A stretch of DNA of 64,000 nt from Planctomycetaceae bacterium (GTDB lineage: Bacteria > Planctomycetota > Planctomycetia > Pirellulales > Pirellulaceae), in assembly GCA_947463915.1 (NCBI GenBank), contig CANHVO010000003.1, forward strand, positions 1-64,000. Direction: 5' to 3'. The position numbers and the translations under genes are program-made. Under the pieces are notes generated by a model, which saw only the letters and a list, made by a program, of their open reading frames with translations, had not been told where the DNA came from and searched no databases. The first letter of the stretch is position 1. Every line of letters starts with the position of its first letter. Of this stretch, positions 35,819 to 42,894 are shown piece by piece.

Positions 35819-37082
35819 GAACGGTCTCCGATAGCCAATGGTTGAGTTGGCTGGTGATGTCCTTGTCGAGATCGATGAGTCGAGACGCGTCACGACGCTG
35901 CCTCAATCCTCTGCTGTGCATTCCGATCTCCACGTTCACAAAGGCTGAGGGATGTTCGGATTCGCTTTGGCATGGCGGCGAGATCGAAATCCAACAAACG
36001 CCGTTCCCTTTCGGAGAATCGCTCCTCGAAAAAGCTTGACTTTTTGCTGAATCCGACGGGCCATCTAAAGGTATTTCTGCCAATTGTTGCATGGTCGGTT
36101 TTCTGCCTGCCGCACTTTCGGAGACTCCGCATAGCTTTCGATCGATGAGCAATCGATACGGTAGATGTCTTGCTGAGAGTAATTCGACAAGACTTGCGGC
36201 GATGCGGACGCGCCACGCCAAATTCTCGCGGCTCTCCAAGTCTGTGCCTTGGCAACGCGATGTTGACAAGTGAAGTTCGATGGATTGGTTTTGAGGACCG
36301 CCCCGCTCGCAGACAACAAGATAATCTTGTCGTGCGGAATGCGCCCAATGAATGTTCTTGAGCGTATCGCCTCTTCGGAAATCGCGAACCCCGAGAAAGT
36401 CTCCATGGGTTGACGTTCGATTGCCGACACCAAGGTCTGAGAGTTGGTCACCCGTAAACTCAAATTCCTCTGAAATCGGAATCAACAGAGGAAGCACGGT
36501 GACCGGACTCAAATCTCGAATCTCACGTCTCGCGGTCCAAATTCCAAATGGAAATGCACAAGTAATCTTTGGCCCTTGCTTGGGATAGCGTCCTCGGTAC
36601 TCTGCTGAAATCGGCAATCGATACGTTGCGGTGGAGAACGCTGGAATACGCTCAAGAGCTGCCTCGGGTAAGGCTGAATTGTTATCGGAGCCGGCCTTGG
36701 CCGACGATTCTGCAAGATACCCTTCGACCATCAATCCCATGATCGGCAGGGGCAAGTAATTTCGAACGCTCAGTTGCAAATAGGAAGATTCTCGCTCATG
36801 CAATTCACCGCAAGCTGGATGAAGCTTGCAATTGACACAACGCGTTGCCAGCCACGGAAACCCCATTCCAAATGCGATTACTGCCGATAAACCTGCCGCG
36901 AGAGTCCAGCCCATGGGACTGAAAAACGCGCCCACCAAGATGCTTGCCAGGGTAGCTAAAACGAACCAGCCAATAGGCTCTTTGAGCCAATACACAAAAC
37001 GATTTGCCCAGGGACAAAAGTCGGTTGTCAGCAATTGCGACAATCGGCTGGTTGCCTTGGTCACTTCACCGGCCATCGCCAT
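35811..37082 (-). CDS. DUF58 membrane protein
   Basis: 423 residues from the ATG at 37082 (GAAGGTG upstream); a TTG at 37154 is an alternative. Two adjacent membrane segments (WFVLATLASILVGAFFSPMG, then LAAGLSAVIAFGMG) precede a cysteine pair region. The DUF58 hallmark R-x-(F/Y)-x-x-G-D-x-x-(K/R)-x-I-x-W is present as VRDFRRGDTLKNIHWAHSAR, and a C-terminal helical region follows. DUF58 proteins contain a von Willebrand-like fold and pair with MoxR ATPases. First gene of the operon; its stop overlaps the transglutaminase-like start. Confidence 0.85.
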   Translation of the reverse strand: MAMAGEVTKATSRLSQLLTTDFCPWANRFVYWLKEPIGWFVLATLASILVGAFFSPMGWTLAAGLSAVIAFGMGFPWLATRCVNCKLHPACGELHERESSYLQLSVRNYLPLPIMGLMVEGYLAESSAKAGSDNNSALPEAALERIPAFSTATYRLPISAEYRGRYPKQGPKITCAFPFGIWTARREIRDLSPVTVLPLLIPISEEFEFTGDQLSDLGVGNRTSTHGDFLGVRDFRRGDTLKNIHWAHSARQDYLVVCERGGPQNQSIELHLSTSRCQGTDLESRENLAWRVRIAASLVELLSARHLPYRLLIDRKLCGVSESAAGRKPTMQQLAEIPLDGPSDSAKSQAFSRSDSPKGNGVCWISISPPCQSESEHPSAFVNVEIGMHSRGLRQRRDASRLIDLDKDITSQLNHWLSETVHV

Positions 37083-37301
37083 AATGAACGCACCTTCGGT
37101 ACGAGAGACCCCTTGCAGAAATGAACTTGTGCCATCGCTTTGGTGAGCTATCAACTAGCCAAGGGCGATGTGCTTAGCGGAGCAGCCCAGGCTGTCCCTT
37201 TTCAATGACCATCACTTCGATGCTTTGAATTTGAGTCACACCACGTGGCAAAACCATCAGGCCAATTGCGTCAACCACAAACAAAACAAACAACGCGCGA
37301 T

Positions 37302-37757
37302 CTAGGCGACGGGTGGTCCTCGGACAGAAAGTCCGTAAAGAAAAATGGCAGCAGTCGGGGTGCTGTCACGGTCAATGCACAATCGCTGCGTTGGTAGCGG
37401 TTTCCAATCGATCACCTGAGTGAACGTGAACAACGCATTGCGAGTTGCAAAGAAATTCTGGCAGATACTACAGTGATCGCAATCATGCTCATCGGCTGGA
37501 GATGGCTGCTTTGATTCATGGCTTGCATTTTGGGAGCGGTCACAATGTTGATGGTGACAACTGCAAGACTTCGCCTCCAATTGAGCAATCGACGAGTTTT
37601 GATGCTTTTTGGCCGTCGTGCAACCTACGTGAACTAACCCTATCCAATTGCTTATCAGCAACGCAGTTAGAACAAGGTAAGTTGTGAAAGTACGCGAGGG
37701 CAAAGGCTGGATCCCAGGGTTGCGATAAACAACGAAAGGCAATCGATTGCAGGACAT
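37302..37757 (-). CDS. membrane-anchored Cys/His-rich protein
   Basis: 151 residues. One hydrophobic segment at about 25-42 (YLVLTALLISNWIGLVHVG). The soluble part has clustered CSCHHQHC and a DEHDCDHCSICQNFF motif, as found in DUF2946-like or similar small Cys/His membrane proteins of planctomycetes. The C-terminus ends SVRGPPVA, and RGPP is common at the end of such proteins. These are often near metal-transport or Fur-regulated genes; here a SmtB-type sensor, a His-rich protein and a ZIP transporter are within 12 kb. Metal binding is inferred from residue content only. Confidence 0.65.
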   Translation of the reverse strand: MSCNRLPFVVYRNPGIQPLPSRTFTTYLVLTALLISNWIGLVHVGCTTAKKHQNSSIAQLEAKSCSCHHQHCDRSQNASHESKQPSPADEHDCDHCSICQNFFATRNALFTFTQVIDWKPLPTQRLCIDRDSTPTAAIFLYGLSVRGPPVA

Positions 37758-37906
37758 TGAGAGCGGAACGGTCCTGCGCCGGAAGATCTGATTCTCGCTG
37801 GTTCATACGAAATGTCAAGCATTACGGTTCATGACGCTCTACCTCGAATAAATGAGTTCATGTTGATCAATGATTTTCTTTCGCCTTCTTAAAGGCTTGA
37901 CGGACT

Positions 37907-37950
37907 AGTCTCAAAGGCCTGTCGGCCAAGTCTCAAAGGCCTGTCGGCCA
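37907..37950. repeat. two tandem 22-bp repeats
   Basis: AGTCTCAAAGGCCTGTCGGC (plus CA) occurs twice in direct tandem, preceded by a degenerate copy starting near 37894. It lies in the gene-free gap 37758-38200. Confidence 0.6.
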
Positions 37951-37970
37951 GGTAATGGCGAACTGTTTAG

Positions 37971-38091
37971 TCACCCTCCCACTGGGAGGGTCGAGCGTAG
38001 CGAGGGGAGGGTGAAGTGCCAGCAGCCAATGAGCAAGTCACTTCACCCTCCCCGGGCCGAAGGCCCGCCCCTCCCAAAAAAGGGAGGGTGA
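37971..38091. repeat. TCACCCTCCC-type inverted repeat
   Basis: TCACCCTCCCACTGGGAGGG and CCCTCCCAAAAAAGGGAGGG are nested hairpins, with outer arms TCACCCTCCC and GGGAGGGTGA. Related sequence is at 42708-42862, and the CACCTCTCCC repeats at 49275 and 50071 are of similar build. Confidence 0.65.
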
Positions 38092-38143
38092 CTTGGCCGA
38101 GATTTCCAAAATTCACTTGACGAAACGATCAAGTATCGTAAAG

Positions 38144-38186
38144 TTGACGGACGGTCAATCAGTCGGTTGATCGATTGAGCGACTGA
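38144..38186. promoter_or_regulatory. palindromes ahead of ArsR-family gene, operator candidates
   Basis: TTGAC-N5-GTCAA at 38144-38158 and a perfect TCAGTCG-N14-CGACTGA at 38159-38186 lie just before the GTG at 38201. ArsR/SmtB repressors usually bind palindromes in their own promoter. They do not match the classical SmtB 12-2-12 sequence. Confidence 0.35.
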
Positions 38187-38200
38187 ATGGGGTGCGATAG

Positions 38201-38575
38201 GTGCGGTTGAACGACGAGAATGACCAGGAAGAAGAGGTTGGCTGCGTGGGCGAGCAGCACGAAAGTGCGATATCCGTTGAGCAGCCTGCTGATGACAAGA
38301 TTTGTGGTCGAGCAGCGGGGATTTTTCGCGCGCTCGGGGACTTGAGTCGGCTTCGTCTTCTCTCGTTATTAGCCCAGAGGGAAATGTGTGTAACCGAACT
38401 GACTGAGCGACTCAAGGACAATCTTCCAGCGGTGTCGCAACGGCTCAAACTGCTGCGGGGAGAGCGCATCGTCTCGACGCGACGGCAGGGGAAGCACATC
38501 TATTACCGGTTAACGGACAGCCATATTGCACATTTGATTGCCAATGGTTTAGCTCATGGCGAAGAGCCTGACTAG
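38201..38575 (+). CDS. ArsR/SmtB-family zinc-type metal sensor repressor
   Basis: 124 residues with a GTG start. A winged helix-turn-helix (RALGDLSRLRLLSLLAQREM, then CVTELTERL and PAVSQRLKLL) is followed by the wing GERIVSTRRQGKHIYYRL. The C-terminal helix carries D-x-H-(x10)-H-x-x-E (DSHIAHLIANGLAHGEE), which matches exactly the spacing of the alpha-5 zinc site of SmtB/CzrA (D104, H106, H117, E120 in SmtB). Apo-repressors bind DNA and release it on zinc or related divalent metal. The His-rich protein gene follows after 47 bp and is the likely regulated partner. Confidence 0.85.
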   Translation: MRLNDENDQEEEVGCVGEQHESAISVEQPADDKICGRAAGIFRALGDLSRLRLLSLLAQREMCVTELTERLKDNLPAVSQRLKLLRGERIVSTRRQGKHIYYRLTDSHIAHLIANGLAHGEEPD

Positions 38576-38621
38576 CAAGCGTGTATTCTCGGATCACAAT
38601 TTCGAAGGGAAAGAACAAAAA

Positions 38622-38966
38622 ATGAGTCATCAACACGATAATCATAGCCATGTCCATGGAGCCAACTGCGGGCATACCGCGATCCAACATGGCGATCACG
38701 TTGACTTCTTACACGATGGTCATTTGCACCATCAAACGGCTTCCGGAGTCGTCGAAGAGCACACTCTTGAGGTGACAGCTGCAAACCCAACCAGCTGCTC
38801 TAACGGCCATGCATGCAGCGGCCACGATGCGGCGCACGTTCATGGTCCAGGGTGTGGCCACGAAGCGGTTCCTCACGGTGACCACATTGACTACTTGGTT
38901 GATGGTCATCTGCACCATCAGCACAATGGGCATTGCGACAATCATGGTGTCGTAAGCCTCGTATAG
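38622..38966 (+). CDS. His-rich metal-binding protein with internal duplication
   Basis: 114 residues from the ATG at 38622 (GAAGGGAAAG upstream). No signal peptide. A 29-residue module occurs twice: H-V-H-G-x-x-C-G-H-x-A-x-x-H-G-D-H, then D-(F/Y)-L-x-D-G-H-L-H-H-Q, at about residues 10-38 and 71-99. Each has one Cys and about nine His. A linker with CSNGHACSGHDAAH lies between. It is probably a cytoplasmic zinc or other divalent-metal buffer or chaperone, controlled by the SmtB-type repressor encoded 47 bp upstream (inference from context). Similar His-rich modules occur beside cation transporters in other bacteria. Confidence 0.8.
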   Translation: MSHQHDNHSHVHGANCGHTAIQHGDHVDFLHDGHLHHQTASGVVEEHTLEVTAANPTSCSNGHACSGHDAAHVHGPGCGHEAVPHGDHIDYLVDGHLHHQHNGHCDNHGVVSLV

Positions 38967-39451
38967 CTCGGCGACTAGCTAGGCAACAAAATTGGCGGCG
39001 ACGCCGTTTTGTCGCAACTCCGCCTTAGCCGTGTTAGCCCAATTGGCGTTGAATTAAGCCTGTACTCGTAGCTGAAGTTGTAAAACTTCCTGGAGTTCGA
39101 GGCGATTAAGGAACTCTCACGAGATTCCACTACTTGCTAACTCAACGCCTTCGCCGTGCTAGCCGGCTCTTTCGCCCGGATGTCTCGATTTTCTGCATTC
39201 GATCCGTGCCGGTTTGTTTGGCTGGACTTGATTGTTCATCGCTGCGATTCTCCGACTCTTCGGCCAGCATTCCCAATGATATTGCCGATACCCGCTCCGG
39301 CATCTTCTCTTTTCTCCATCACCCTGGCCTTGTCTCCATCATCCTGGTCGATGGGCGATTGCGTTGTCATAGCGACGGCCTGAAAAGGCCGTCCTAGTTG
39401 CTGATTGTTGCCAACCGAAGCAATAAAAACAATATCGCACAAGATTTCCTC
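38967..39451. other. gene-free stretch with repeats
   Basis: No supported gene. It contains a dispersed repeat at 39061-39150 (CTCGTAGCTGAAGTTG, AACTCTCACGAGATTCCACT) that recurs at 53670-53765, and a perfect GACGGCC-N6-GGCCGTC hairpin at 39374-39393. Confidence 0.45.
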
Positions 39452-39479
39452 TTGCATAACAATTGCATATTCGTATTAT
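39452..39479 (+). promoter_or_regulatory. promoter overlapped by a TGCA-N7-TGCA element
   Basis: TTGCAT, a 16-bp spacer and TATTAT form a plausible promoter about 235 bp before the propeller gene. TGCA-N7-TGCA (39453-39467) overlaps it. The same element with the same flank TTGCATATTC occurs at 49192-49211 ahead of the ZIP gene. It is a candidate Fur/Zur-type operator. Nothing else stands out between 39480 and 39713. Confidence 0.35.
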
Positions 39480-39713
39480 AAGCATAAGCAACGTTGGTTG
39501 CGTTTGGTTTCGAAGTTCGAAGTTTGGACTTTCAAGGCGATTGCTAGCGCAGCTCCGAACGCGTTTCGGGCAATGCGAGGAATCCTCCACGATCGTTGAG
39601 CCAATACCAAGACCGCTTGCTTAATCGCTGCCGGAACTCAAGGAGTTATCTCTCAAAGAGTTCGATTTCATTTCCCTTAGTCGTTCACTTAGTCAATGAA
39701 GGAATCCAGTGGC

Positions 39714-41087
39714 ATGAATACCACTCTGCGAAGCGTATCTTTGTTTCTCGCTTGCGCCCTACCGAGCGCCGCAATGGCTCAATCCAAACAGGAGGGTAGC
39801 TCAAACAACAAGGCGCCTCGACCTGTGAGCCGATTGATTTGGCAAGACAATGCGGACCAAACCGTCCGATGGGGTGATTTGCTGCGAAGCGCGGAAGGCT
39901 TTTCGATCAAATCACAAGCTGTTTCTGGGTTTCCCAAGCTCGATGCGGCGAAACAGAGTTTCGTTCAAATGGAGGATGTCATGGGGTTGGTGGTCGTTGG
40001 GGTTCACGACAACGACAACGGCAATTTCCAAAGCGGATGGGTCGCGATGAATTCGGGCGTTGAAGAGGAGGAGCACGGCAACCATTCGCATTGGCACTAC
40101 AAGAAGCAGCCCACGGTAGCCGTTTCGAAACTTGACGCCGATCAAGGCAACCCGGCGCATGTCTACGAATACCAGGGAGATGTTATTCTGGCAAATGACA
40201 AAAAGAACGGCTTCACGATCCTGCCGTCGCTCGCTTTGCTCAAGTCTCCATCTGCTTCTGCCGCTCGCTTCTATTCCGGTGGTGGAAATCACATCACCTT
40301 AGCGGCGGTTGATCGCAAGGTTTGTTATGCAACTTGGGCGGACCGGGATGGCGACAATCAAGGTCGTGTTGACGTTGTCCCGATCAATAGCACGTCAGCT
40401 CAATCTGGATATCGGATAAGGCTGCCAAGCGGTGGCTTGCACGGCGCGACATCCAATTCAGGTCGGGTTTTCTTTGCTCCATCCGACGGTATATGCTGGG
40501 TAGACGCGGACACGGCATTGGCCAGAAACGAAAAGACGACGGAAGTCCATCATCTCACATTGGGTGAAGACGCAGTAACAGGCAAGCCGAATCGCACCGG
40601 CGCATTCGCAAACCATGAACAATATGTTTTGTTCACGACAGGAGCCAAAGACGCTGCCTCTCTTTGCATGATTGATGCCAAATCGCCAAAGCCTTCTGTG
40701 ATGAAGTTGTCGGTGCCGACTGCTGAAGGTCTTTCGCTGACGACACCTAAGTGCGTGAAGACGCTAGCTGGCAAGCACTACGCGTTCCTATTTAGCGACC
40801 GACGTGGCAGCGAGGCGATTGAAACATTGACAATTGTCGATCTCGATCCCAATGGGGATGGAAGTTTGGCCGATGCAAAAATCGCCAAAACGATGCCGGT
40901 AGGGGCAAGCAAAATCGAGGGGCACAGTGGGCACCATGAGATTTGCTTCTCTGCCAATCGTCGTATGGCTTTCTTGACCAATCCAGGGGATGGTTCGATT
41001 TGGGTTGTGTCGTTGGCAAGTCTCGAAGTCGAGAGCAAGAACCAGGTAGCAGGAACACCGACACACATTCTCGCGATCGGTGGCTAA
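39714..41087 (+). CDS. secreted beta-propeller protein with His-rich loop
   Basis: 457 residues from the ATG at 39714 (AAGGAATCC upstream), giving a signal peptide MNTTLRSVSLFLACALPSAA ending near AMAQ. The body is beta-rich with repeated blade-like segments (GGGNHITLAAVDRKVCYATW, GGLHGATSNSGRVFFAPS, GHSGHHEICFSANRRMAFLT). Residues around 110-125 form an acidic/His loop (EEEEHGNHSHWHYKK). The arrangement recalls AztD-type periplasmic zinc metallochaperones, which are propellers with a flexible His-rich loop; I infer this from shape and neighbours, not from a confirmed match. A shared upstream element with the ZIP transporter supports a metal role. Confidence 0.6.
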   Translation: MNTTLRSVSLFLACALPSAAMAQSKQEGSSNNKAPRPVSRLIWQDNADQTVRWGDLLRSAEGFSIKSQAVSGFPKLDAAKQSFVQMEDVMGLVVVGVHDNDNGNFQSGWVAMNSGVEEEEHGNHSHWHYKKQPTVAVSKLDADQGNPAHVYEYQGDVILANDKKNGFTILPSLALLKSPSASAARFYSGGGNHITLAAVDRKVCYATWADRDGDNQGRVDVVPINSTSAQSGYRIRLPSGGLHGATSNSGRVFFAPSDGICWVDADTALARNEKTTEVHHLTLGEDAVTGKPNRTGAFANHEQYVLFTTGAKDAASLCMIDAKSPKPSVMKLSVPTAEGLSLTTPKCVKTLAGKHYAFLFSDRRGSEAIETLTIVDLDPNGDGSLADAKIAKTMPVGASKIEGHSGHHEICFSANRRMAFLTNPGDGSIWVVSLASLEVESKNQVAGTPTHILAIGG

Positions 41088-41223
41088 TCGCGGCGTCGAC
41101 TTGGCAAATTCAAAAGCGGGAAAATGGCTAACGACACATGTTTGAGTTGGGGCAGCAGATTTCAATCCGCCTTTCCATTTACAGCGGTTTCTTAAAACAG
41201 GGTTTTGTTAAAGGGTGTACGAA

Positions 41224-42261
41224 ATGAAGATGTCTTTTATTAGGTCACAACGCCGGGCATTCACTCTTGTCGAGTTGTTGGTGGTGATTGCAATGATCGG
41301 GATTTTGGTTGGGCTATTGTTGCCAGCTGTGCAATCGGCACGCGAAGCCGCAAGACGGATGCAATGCTCCAACAACCTGCGGCAGCTTGGACTCGCAACT
41401 TTAAACTATGAATCCACCTTCAAGCGGCTGCCGGGGTTAACGGGCTCAAGTTCTTTTTCTCCGCAGGCTAGGATTCTCCCTTATATCGAGCAGGGAAATC
41501 TTTCGAACTTGATCGATTACAGCATCCCGCTGTATGTCGGGCCGGCATTCGCTGCTAGGCTCAATCCTTTGCATCGAGTTGCCGCGGGTACGGTTTTGCC
41601 TGTTTTTCAATGCCCGAGCGATCCGGCGGATCCGTTCTTTGACTCACTTCTTCCAGATGGAACGGTCGCCAAAGTAGCCGGCTTGAACTACATGTATTCC
41701 TACGGTAGCGGCACTGGTACAAACTACGACGACCGCTATCAGACAGACGGATTTGTTTGGGAAAACTCCTTCGCGCGACTCGCCGCGATCACAGACGGCC
41801 TGAGCAACACCGTCATGCTCTCAGAGACGCTCAAGGGCGACAAAATTGTTTCGACAGGGGCGATGCCAAAAGCACCGCATCGTCGAATCGGTTCGTGGAA
41901 CGGCTCCTCGTCGAATCCGCCTGGTGTGCCTGGATTTGTGCTGGGTGGGACCATTCGCGATCCGGACTTGGCTGCGATTTCCGCCACGATAACTTCATGG
42001 CGCGGACTTCGTGGTGAAAACTGGATTCGCGGCGTTCCCTACTCGGTTGTAGCAAACGGCTATCTGACGCCCAACAGTCGTATCCCCGATGTCAACGTTC
42101 ACGGACGCGGTTGGTTTGCACCTCGCAGCATGCATACGGGCGGAGCTCAAGTGACTTTAGGAGATGGAAGTACACACCTGCTAAGCGACAGTATCGATCG
42201 AGCGATTCATATCGCCTTGCACTCGTCGAATGCGGGCGACACCGCAAGAATTGACAACTGA
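41224..42261 (+). CDS. DUF1559 pseudopilin-like secreted protein (copy C)
   Basis: 345 residues from the ATG at 41224 (AAAGGG upstream; a GTG at 41215 is an alternative). The head MKMSFIRSQRRA precedes [18 protein letters not shown], with Ala before the presumed cleavage site. It has [20 protein letters not shown] and the C-terminal H-x9-DG motif HTGGAQVTLGDG. Overall order of conserved blocks is closest to copy A (SYGSGTGTNYDDRYQTDG versus [18 protein letters not shown]). A small lipoprotein gene follows after 29 bp, as after copy D. Function of the family unknown. Confidence 0.88.
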   Translation: MKMSFIRSQRRAFTLVELLVVIAMIGILVGLLLPAVQSAREAARRMQCSNNLRQLGLATLNYESTFKRLPGLTGSSSFSPQARILPYIEQGNLSNLIDYSIPLYVGPAFAARLNPLHRVAAGTVLPVFQCPSDPADPFFDSLLPDGTVAKVAGLNYMYSYGSGTGTNYDDRYQTDGFVWENSFARLAAITDGLSNTVMLSETLKGDKIVSTGAMPKAPHRRIGSWNGSSSNPPGVPGFVLGGTIRDPDLAAISATITSWRGLRGENWIRGVPYSVVANGYLTPNSRIPDVNVHGRGWFAPRSMHTGGAQVTLGDGSTHLLSDSIDRAIHIALHSSNAGDTARIDN

Positions 42262-42290
42262 CGTTGGGTATGCAAAGCAGAAAGATAGAC

Positions 42291-42683
42291 ATGCGATACA
42301 TTGCCTTTTTTCTCGTGTGCAGCCATTTGTTCCTAAGTGGTTGCGGCGCAAAGCCGACGCATGTCGTTGGTGGAACAGCCGGCAGTTTAACTGCCGGCGA
42401 GTTACCGATTCCCGACTTCGAGATCAAGGTTTACAAGACGGGCAGTAGCGTCCCTTTGGGATTTGGGACCTCCGGAAAAGATGGCACGTTTCGGCTGGTG
42501 GACCCCAAAGGAGAGGGCTCGTTATGGCTAGCGCCCGGCGAGTATGTCTTCACACTCGAGTCGCTCGGTCCAGTTCGCCCTCCTTTGTCGCCTGCCTACA
42601 TGAACGTAACCAAGACACCTCTCAAGGTGAACTGGAAAGAGGCCGACCAGTCGCTTGAACTAAAAATCCCTGCCTTCAAATGA
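42291..42683 (+). CDS. small lipoprotein paired with DUF1559 copy C
   Basis: 130 residues from the ATG at 42291. Lipobox in FFLVCSHLFLSGC. The mature protein is beta-rich with a transthyretin-like or carboxypeptidase-regulatory pattern (LGFGTSGKDGTFRLVDPKGE, then LAPGEYVFTLES), typical of planctomycete lipoproteins with a peptidase-associated-like fold. It is probably co-transcribed with DUF1559 copy C. The codons for AGSLTAG contain a perfect GCCGGCAG-N5-CTGCCGGC hairpin (42378-42398). No enzymatic motif. Confidence 0.72.
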   Translation: MRYIAFFLVCSHLFLSGCGAKPTHVVGGTAGSLTAGELPIPDFEIKVYKTGSSVPLGFGTSGKDGTFRLVDPKGEGSLWLAPGEYVFTLESLGPVRPPLSPAYMNVTKTPLKVNWKEADQSLELKIPAFK

Positions 42684-42707
42684 ACTTTTGTGCCAGGAGC
42701 AAGGAAA

Positions 42708-42862
42708 GTCACCCTCCCAAGTGAAAGTCGACTTCCCTCAGGAAAAGTCACCCTCCCTCGGGGAGGGTCAGCCGCAAGGCTGGGGAGGGTGAACTGATTT
42801 GAACGATTGCTGTCGGCACTTCACCTTCCCCTCGCTCGACCCTCCCTTAAGGGAGGGTGGCT
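42708..42862. repeat. TCACCCTCCC-type repeats
   Basis: Three GTCACCCTCCC or equivalent motifs and GGGGAGGGTCAGCCGC / GGCTGGGGAGGGTGA arms form nested hairpins in the gap before the propeller/EF-hand gene. Related to 37971-38091. Confidence 0.55.
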
Positions 42863-42894
42863 AACCCCAATCTTCCACTCACAGGAACATCAAA

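Noticed and set aside
37174-37257. 27-residue minus-strand frame (MVLPRGVTQIQSIEVMVIEK...) between two genes
   Set aside because: It reads smoothly but is too short, and no ribosome binding site or conservation can be shown from the window alone.
39236-39457. Minus-strand frame of 73 residues before the propeller gene
   Set aside because: It contains the GACGGCC/GGCCGTC hairpin and overlaps the candidate promoter; no ribosome binding site.
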